From: Pterois miles
Taxonomy: Eukaryota; Chordata; Actinopteri; Perciformes; Scorpaenidae
Direction: 5' to 3'
Assembly (NCBI GenBank): GCA_947000775.1
Contig: CAMQGK010000327.1
Location: forward strand, 744,001 to 808,000
Length of the DNA: 64,000 bases
The notes under the pieces are model-generated. The model saw only the letters and a program-made list of their open reading frames with translations. It searched no databases and was not told the DNA's origin. The position numbers were made by a program, and so were the translations under genes. How positions within the stretch are numbered: the stretch's first letter is position 1; each line of letters starts with the position of its first letter. This document shows positions 56,945-64,000 of the stretch, piece after piece.

Positions 56945-57970
56945 TAGGGCTTTCGCAATAACTGCAATATTGAAAAGCCAACCATAGGGGATGGTAAGGA
57001 ACCGCCACAACCACAAAGTTTTTCCTTTTTTAATTCTTTGCAATAGGAGTGCCGCATTTTTACACTATGCTACAAATAGCTGCAGTGCTGCATGTTTGTT
57101 TTTTTCTGGTCGCCAAGAGCAGAAAAATATTCAACTTTGGGTAAAACTCTACAATGACCAATAGGGGTGTAAGGAAATATTGAATATGGCGATTTTATGG
57201 TTTGTGATACTGTGTATTAATTACTAGTTTATATGCAAAGAACTCAATCAGTACTTTATTTCATTGGCAGAGATATGTGTGTATTGTTAGGTCTCCAAGT
57301 CGTGACTGTGATAAATGCAGATCCCGCTGTTCTGATTACATAAAAACACTCAGATGTTATGCATATGGTGGTGTGTTCTTTACATGACAGTTTTCCTAAA
57401 ATTAGATTTTTAAAAAATGCAATATATCACCTTACTTACAGTATCGCAGTACATTGCAATATACTGAATCGCAGCCCTTGTATCATGATTCACGTCACAT
57501 CGCCAGATTTTTGCCAATGCACCGCCCTAATGACCAACCGTCACATCCTGCATGTTGGCTACAAGTGCTGAACAACAACAACAGGAGAAATCAATACACA
57601 TAGACCGTCCTCTCTCCTTATGTGCCTCGACCTTCCCTTCATCCAGAGTAAGTACTCTACCTTGTGCGGACGTATTGATATTCTGTATCATAGCAACCAG
57701 ATGCAACCAAAGCGCTGCTGAAAAAAAAAAAAAAAAAAAAAAAAGCTGCACCATGTTGCCCTTCTGTGTTCTGCATTTAACAATAAAGATGTATGTAATT
57801 TTGTCATTTAAAAAGCAACAATATACCTAAGAATAGCCTAACAATAAAGCTTAATTATATAGCACTAAATGAGGATAAACAAAGAATAAAGAAATGTGCA
57901 ATGCCACATATCACACTATGGAGCCAATCATTATGACCGCAGGGGAAATTCCTTCACCGCAACAGCCCTA
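56945..57970. mobile_element. Outer hAT-like element (about 1.03 kb) with nested insert
   Basis: Left end TAGGGCTTTCGCAATA; the reverse complement of the right end is TAGGGCTGTTGCGGTG, 11 of 16 alike. Flanking octamers ATTGTATT and GTTGTACG agree at 5 of 8. A 24-base A run lies inside (57721-57744). The element is split by the inner hAT-like insert at 57162-57529; joining the flanks of that insert gives uninterrupted text. No transposase frame is recognised. Confidence 0.55.
57162..57529. mobile_element. Inner hAT-like MITE with perfect 8-bp target duplication
   Basis: Starts TAGGGGTGTAAGG and ends 'gcaccgccct' + 'a', flanked by exact ATGACCAA at 57154-57161 and 57530-57537. The interior holds 'gcaatatatcacc' and 'atactgaatcgcagccctt', typical of a teleost element group. 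Size 368 bp, non-coding. Confidence 0.8.
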
Positions 57971-59862
57971 GTTGTACGGCCTCCGTAAAGTAAAAAGAGA
58001 GCACATTGTGTATACGACACTAATTGGTGTAAATTGATACAGAATGAGCTCCAGTGCAGCAGTGCCCAGAACATGGCCAAGGGAGGACTAGACCGCAATG
58101 GAATCACAAAACGAGAGCTTCAGATGAATTGTTCAAAATGCTGGTAATTAAGGTAGAATTGTTAATTAAGATTACAAGTAGAGAGAAAAGGAGGACAGGA
58201 GTGTATGCGCAGAGGGCGACAGCACTGGGTAATGAGAGAAAGACAGTGGACGGATGGACAAAGAGACAGTCACAAATGAAAACAGAGAGCGATATGAGAG
58301 TGGCTGAAGCCTTTTTCTCAGCTCTCCTCTGAAGAACACAATAAAAGAAAGTTGGACCCTGGAGTGAGAGAGATATAGTGAGCGAAATGGAGAGATTGTC
58401 AAATAGAAAGACAATATATATTGAAAGAGAGACAGATACAAGGAAGAAGGACCTGGCGAGAGAGGATCAGTATGTGAGGGAGCAGCAGAAATATAGAAAT
58501 CTCAAGACAGAGACAGAGAGCAACATCTGATATGTTCGCAAGAAAGACAGAGATGGAGAAGAGAGGGTACGAAGGTTAAACAGTGACTATAGGCCTCAAA
58601 ACAGAGCAGCATGAGGTCGAGATTTATAAACAGGAGTCATAATATTCATTAAACAGAAGGCAGAGGTAGTGAGAAAAAGCAATATATGAAGTAGAGAGGC
58701 AGAGTTTGCTATTAATACCTCCTGTCATTATTATTATTGCGCATCTAATGCAGGGAGATGTGCTTTTCCCCGCTGCTCATTGCTAAACAAGTGTTGCCAC
58801 TGTGCACAGTAACGTATCCTCTGTGCCCGCCAAAATCACAATTTAGGTTTTTTTTTTTTTTTTTTTTTTTGCATATTAGATCAATAGAAAGACGTTGTGT
58901 TTTGTGGGGTGTTGAGGAGGGTGCTGGGTGAGGGTGACAATAGGGGAGTGAGGGTGAAAGAATGAGTTTGTGTCCTGGCAGTCGGCGAGGTTATGCAATT
59001 CATGCCAGTAGGGCAGTTTCGTGCTGGACCTTGAATGTGCGCGCACACTCTCTTGCTTTTAAATGTGCGCACACATCCGTACATTTCCTCTCGCCCACGT
59101 ACACATTTGTCAGCATCGCAAGTGTGCCGCAGATACAAAGGGAAGGCAGCCATGTGTTGGATTTTGAGGACCAGTTCATTTTGGCTGTGGTGAATCTCCA
59201 GTGTGGCGGCGGCCGCGTAATAGCCCTGTAAATTTCCTTTAAGCCGCCGTTGGGGTGTGTGTGGCGCTAGGTTGTTGGGGCCTGTGACAGACCCAGGCCA
59301 TGAAACACCACACAGTAGATAGCATTAACCAGCTTTAGCTGTCAGAGAACGGGAAACAGGGAAGAGAGAGGATGATGGTGGTTTGTGAAGGGTAAGAAGA
59401 GGTGAATAGGAGAGCAGAATAAGTAATGGGAAGGGTGGACAAGAGGAGAACGAGGAGAGCGCTCAGGGAGATGCAATGCAGCGAGAGAGGGAAAAAGAGG
59501 GGATGGGGTAAGAGAGGGGTGAGGTGATTGAAACAGGCCCACACCAAAGGGCCGGAGAGACATAAAGATGCGAAGGTCAAAACTAAAGATGCAGGAGAGG
59601 GGAGAGGAGGAGGAGGAGGTAAAAGGTGATGAGAGGAAGAAGACAACAGATTTCGAATGCCGGGGATGGAGGCGGTGTGACTGGGGAGCAAAGTCAGACT
59701 GATAAAAACAGGATGTGAAATATATAAATAAATGAAAGTAAATGTTTCTAATGAGAGGTCAAGAGTGAACAGACAACGTTATGCTGATTTTGCTGATTAG
59801 CAGTACAGTGCTCACAGGACACCAGTGGGTGATTGAGGAGAGAGGGTCTGAAGTTCCTGCCA

Positions 59863-59864
<2 letters not shown>
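57971..59864. other. Non-coding; purine-rich 58.15-58.64 kb, T run at 58.85 kb
   Basis: GA-rich from 58150 to 58640 and again from 59340 to 59640. There is a 23-base T run at 58848-58870. No repeat ends recognised. Positions 59210-59260 are GC-richer and repeat-free. Confidence 0.4.

Positions 59865-59904
<40 letters not shown>
59865..59904. repeat. (GA)n microsatellite
   Basis: Uninterrupted GA over 40 bp within a purine-rich area. Confidence 0.95.
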
Positions 59905-59907
<3 letters not shown>

Positions 59908-60800
59908 AGAAATACAAGCAGAGAGAGAAAGGAGAGGGCTGAGCAGTGCTACTGGCAATTAAAGGAAGCAAAAGTAGAGAAGAAGTTGAAAGAGTGTGGA
60001 AAAACTGGGATATTCAGTCTCCTGCTCCAATCATTTGTTTTGTCCCGTTCACTCCATTTTGCTTTTTTTCTGTCATCCCCTTGCTCCCTCTCCTCCGCTC
60101 TCCCGGCACACTATAAAAACAGCGCGATTATGCTGCATACTTGAGCTGCAGAACAAATCACATTTAGCGAAGGAGAGTGTGGAGATAGAACCAGCAGAGA
60201 GGCAGGAAAAGATTCCCACTGAGTCAGAAAAAGAGAAGGAGAGAGAGAGCGATTGCAAGGGGAATGAAAGCCTATTGCAGCTTGGAAAGAAACTATTGCA
60301 AGGAGAGGAAAAAACAACATGAAGAAAGAAAGGGATGGAGTGAAGAGACAGCAGCCAACGGGAGAGAGAGAGAGAGAGAGAAAGAAAGAGTTACAACAAT
60401 TCTCCTGAGGCCCAGGAGGAGAGAAAGAGAGGACAGCGCTGATGAGGAAGATGCAGGATGAGCCGTGCAATAAAAGATAAGGGAGAAGAGAGGGAGGAAG
60501 AAGAAAGGAAAAAGGGGGCTGATGAAGGGAAGAGGAATCGAGGATTAGATCAGGCAGAAGGTGGGGAGGAGAGGGATGGAGAGACTGTGGGGTTTAAAGA
60601 AAAGGAGAAAGAGGAAGATGGTGAGAATGAGATTAGACATGACGGCAGCGGCAGGAGAGAATTATGAGTTGTGTGGACCAAGTGGAAGCGGGGATGGGGG
60701 GGTTCGCTCAAAAAAAGGGAAGAAAAGGAGGACAGGAGAAAGCGACAGAACGAAGGTAATGAGAGAGACGAGAGCGAGATTTGTGAAGGATTATGTATTA
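59905..60800. other. Long polypurine tract, with a TATAAAAA word upstream
   Basis: From about 60165 to 60790 the plus strand is dominated by GA, GGA and AAG, including (GA)n at 60361-60380. CTATAAAAAC at 60112-60121 precedes it by 45 bp. A promoter there cannot be supported from the sequence alone. The Glu/Arg/Lys-rich frames are compositional. Confidence 0.5.
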
Positions 60801-61680
60801 TTTATAGAGGGAGCATTTTCATTTTTCTTTGCGCTGGATTTGATTGGCAGAGCTCTGGCTTCCTCAGAGAGATGGAGTGATAATTTTAGACTGGGAGGGG
60901 AAAGAGGGAGAGTTGTGGGAGGTATGGGGGAGAAGAACCTCAAAGTCAGCTATTTTATAGAGTCGGTACACCGCAAAACTCTGTGATTAACCTGGAGCAA
61001 GTGTGCATACACACATACACACACACGTAAACACTGCAAACTTCATTTGCATACATACTGTGGGAACCGGCTCGCCTTGCAGACTCTGGGGGGATGATGG
61101 GAAAAATGTACATCCAGATGGGGAGAGATGGAGAAGTTGCCAATGGACGACCCCACAAGACTGGAAACTATGGGCCGCTGTTATTGTTTTAATTAAAGCA
61201 GTAATAGCATAAGGGGTCGTGCATTGTGTTCGCCTGCATCGATTCCCTTGTACATCCGTGGCCAGCATGCAAAGAAAACACAAGCTCTTGGCCCACTTCC
61301 AACTGAAAGATAATGAGAGATAATGAATAGGGAGACAGGGACTGCACTGCTTCAAGGATACATGGGGGCTTGTTTGGGGCAAATGGAGACAGCTCATCTC
61401 TTATGTGGCTTGTCTTTTTTGTTCTCCACTCCTCTCCAAGACGTGGAGGGAGAGGGAAATAAGGGCAGAGTGATGCCGAGGGAGGAGAGAGAGAGAGAGA
61501 GACGCACCAAGTCGGTAATTCAGCCCGCTAACCCTGCACCAGTGAGGCAGTTTCTAGAATTTACCGTGACCAAGGGTGAGCCAGCAGTCCACCTGGCTGC
61601 CTCCCAAATCCCCCTCTTTTAACTCCCCACACCTCCCTTCATCCCTTCCCTGTATCACGCTATCCCCTGCCTCCCTCGGC
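60801..61680. other. Non-coding; possible constrained segment near 61.15-61.25 kb
   Basis: Positions 61150-61250 ('gccgctgttattgttttaat' + 'taaagcag') are repeat-free. The rest is mildly purine-rich, with (GA)n at 61484-61501. No exon recognised. Confidence 0.3.
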
Positions 61681-62800
61681 TTATAATTCAACCCCATTGC
61701 GGGACCATTAGCAAGGGCCCCTGAACAACCTTGTCTTATGAATTTGAACGCCTATTATTTATTTATTTGTTTATGTATTTTGAAATGATGGCCCTTCTCG
61801 GCTCTCTATTGCTGCAGTAAATTAAGGCTCCTTTTTTTTCCCAGTGACAGCGAAGGGGGTATATATAGGCATTTCAAATGATGAGGAGCACCAATTCACC
61901 GCTATGAAATACTGCCCCCGCTTGGTTGGAGAGAGAAGTGATGTTGTTGTTCCCCCTCCTGTTTTATTTACCCGTTGATCATAGCAGTCGGCGCACTACC
62001 GCGGTATCGATTGCTCCCAGCGTTCTCTCTTAATATGATTCGATGCTTGTGGAGTATTTTATTATGGGCAGAGATTTTAATGGGGGCCAGATTAATACCT
62101 TTGTCACAGAGGTTGATTCCCTCCCCCCTTCCTTCTCTTTCCCTCTCTGTGTTATACTCATGCAGGCGATCAGAAGCACAGGCGCATGGCCTTGATGTGA
62201 ATGGCAGCCTATAAAACCTACAGTCAAACTAAAGTGCCGTACCCAGCTGGGTTATGAGCGGGAGAGGAAGAATATGCGTCATCTCTCGTATATTTCGTCC
62301 AGCCCCCGCCAGCTGCATTATTATACCCCAAACCATCGCTTCCTATCTCCCTGCTATCATTTCCTGGTTGAGCCCTCACCCCCCACCCACCCACCGTCTT
62401 TCCATCCCTCTGTTCTCTTAGCCCAGATTGATCATCCTCCAGCAGCCAGCAGGTGTTCTGGGTGGCATCTCTCAGCGGGCGACGGATGCCAGCCATCCCG
62501 CTCACAACGGCGGTTAAAGATTTTTTAATTTTACTTCTTTCTTTTTCGCTTTTCTTTGCTATGCCACTGCAGCTAATTTCCTTTGAAGGGTTGACAGCTG
62601 TCAGGACAAGTGGGTATACAAATGGACGGGTAATTTTTTTTTTTTCTGGCCTCCTCCCAGAAGCAAACTTTTTTGACCGCTTTGTTTGTCTTGAGTCGCT
62701 CTCCCACTTGAAGCCGTCTCCTCTGCTGCTTCTGATGGGTCACTAATCTCATGCAGACGCCGCACCGACTTGGTCGGGATGCACAGCAGGACTATTACAA
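61681..62800. promoter_or_regulatory. Candidate conserved non-coding block A
   Basis: 61681-62110 contains TTATTTATTTATTTG, a TATATATA word (61859-61866) and AT-rich homeodomain-type words between GC-balanced segments, with no transposon or microsatellite. 62110-62440 is CT/CCC-rich. A regulatory role is inference only. Confidence 0.25.
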
Positions 62801-64000
62801 TTAACACCGTTTAAAACAATGGCGGACCAGCCCGGTTGCCACAGTGATGAGTAATAACAGCCATTAGAAAAATAATTGGGATGGCGTTGGCAGGCCCTGA
62901 TGGCCCCCGATATGAATCACAATATTGATGCAGAGAATGGGAGCAATAATGACTACAATTAGTGGTAATTGTCAAGATTTTTTTTCTCTGTTCCATAGAG
63001 TATTAGAGTCCCCTTTGTCTTTATCCCCTCTTGGTTTCTTTCTGCAGTTCAATATCCACTGTGTCTCTACGTTCCCCCGATGTGATGAATATGTAGGCTT
63101 TGAGTATTTCATTAAAAGAGATTAAAATCAAGGGGAGAATTAAATTTGGATGAAGTTGGCGGGATCAGATGATGTCAAAGCAGCTTAATTGCAATATGCC
63201 AGCCGCTGCATATGCACCACCTATTGTGCATGTGCACTCACACACACTGAAACTTAGGTTGCAGATATAGACATTCATTTTGGCCCAAAGCAGTCAAGTC
63301 AGCAACTCCTGCTATAGCAGCCACCATCTGTTTGTCTCATTTCCTGCCTTCTGAAGGTGTTTTACAGGGCTCAGACACGCCACTGCACCCGCCAGTGAAA
63401 TATATATAGTCCCCTCGTCTTTATCGGCACTTCTTATTGCCTGCTTCATCATCATGCTTCGATATTGATGTCGTTCCTTCTTTAAATCCTCCCCTTGGCC
63501 AACATTTTGCCAGAGTGTGGGGGAATGCAAATGGAGATGCAAATTGGTAAATACTAGTTTGGGAAGCCCAGCAAGCTGGTGCTCTCTTCAAGGCAATCAC
63601 ATTCCACTGCTGGCTGGAGCCTTATGGCTAATTGCGCATGAATCATTTGAATTCGAACGGCGTAGCCCGGTGTCCATTGTGCTCGGCGGGAGGTGTGACT
63701 CAACCGAGCTGTGTCAAAAGCCCGACCCACAAACAGGGAGGGAGCTCCAATCAGCGTAATCAGCCTCCTCATTACTGACTCTGGGGCTGTCAGCAACATC
63801 AAAGAGGCTCCCTGCTGTTCAGCCCCCTTGTCTAAAAATATTGGGTTTTGAGCCAAACGAGTTCGTTGGAAAGATAATGTCGGAAAGTTTCCGAGAGTCT
63901 GTGTCATCCCACATGCCTGTTTATGTGTGTCATATTTGTGTGCACGCATGAATGTTCGCACAGATGTGTGCGTGTATGTGCATATTCATTCCCGAAAATG
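62801..64000. promoter_or_regulatory. Candidate conserved non-coding block B
   Basis: 62801-63230 and 63480-63900 carry dense TAAT/ATTA words ('gactacaattagtggtaatt', 'cagcttaattgcaatatgcc', 'gctaattgcgcatgaatc', 'caatcagcgtaatcagc') and lack simple repeats and transposon ends. This composition is typical of developmental enhancers near vertebrate genes, but conservation cannot be judged from one genome. Confidence 0.3.

Noticed and set aside
57721..57744. A processed pseudogene ending in a poly-A tail
   Set aside because: The A run lies inside the outer hAT-like element. No coding remnant or target duplication is visible upstream.
60112..60121. A TATA-box promoter (CTATAAAAAC)
   Set aside because: A single AT-rich word before a purine tract. 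No start codon with a sensible frame, initiator or exon follows.

Overview
This window reads as a gene-poor stretch of a ray-finned fish genome, most like a spiny-rayed (percomorph) teleost. The evidence is the repeat content: long CA/TG dinucleotide tracts about every few kilobases, tRNA-headed SINEs with GGATGGATGG tails, retroposon 3' ends of the 'cell-size aataaa' type, and many short non-autonomous DNA transposons of kinds I recognise from teleost assemblies. The family assignments come from my memory of such repeats and were not searched. No feature of bacterial, organellar or viral DNA is visible. Nearly every open frame is short, low-complexity or inside a repeat, so the window is most likely intergenic or large-intron DNA.

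Only one coding segment is worth proposing: positions 56314-56410, a start codon followed by a hydrophobic, signal-peptide-like 32-residue stretch that runs into a GTAAGT donor site. The only other protein-coding trace is a decayed L2-like LINE reverse-transcriptase C-terminus at about 26.9-27.3 kb.

Layout. 1-10 kb: two TTAA-flanked elements (1327-1847 and 3286-4484), a hAT-like element with an 8-bp target duplication (7119-8120) that was itself interrupted, and a nested set at 9.2-9.9 kb (old repeat, then hAT element, then SINE tail). 10-18 kb: CA/TG tracts, two copies of one dispersed repeat, a foldback element (12.04-12.35 kb), an inverted SINE (12.9-13.2 kb), and a GCTAAC minisatellite split by a full SINE with a 12-bp target duplication (17.0-17.9 kb). 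18-29 kb: a near-perfect hairpin (18265-18318), a possible regulatory cluster with octamer and RFX X-box motifs (19.4-19.55 kb), four more pieces of the 7.1-kb hAT-like family or its neighbours, the LINE relic, and a third SINE (28.3-28.6 kb). 29-46 kb: microsatellites plus two large composite elements lying in opposite orientation (33.66-34.68 and 40.84-42.06 kb), a related copy at 36.9-37.5 kb, a TIR element (43.3-43.8 kb) and a 0.9-kb hAT-like element carrying a 55-bp minisatellite (44.65-45.57 kb). 46-56 kb: a second tRNA-type SINE, a foldback element, long polypurine/polypyrimidine tracts and mostly single-copy-looking DNA. 56-58 kb: the candidate exon, opposed TG/CA tracts and a hAT-in-hAT nest. 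58-64 kb: purine-rich DNA, then about 3 kb of repeat-poor, homeodomain-motif-rich sequence that could be conserved non-coding DNA.

No new multi-gene system is visible. What the sequence does show well is transposition history: five insertions can be read with exact or near-exact target-site duplications, and several give a relative order of events.
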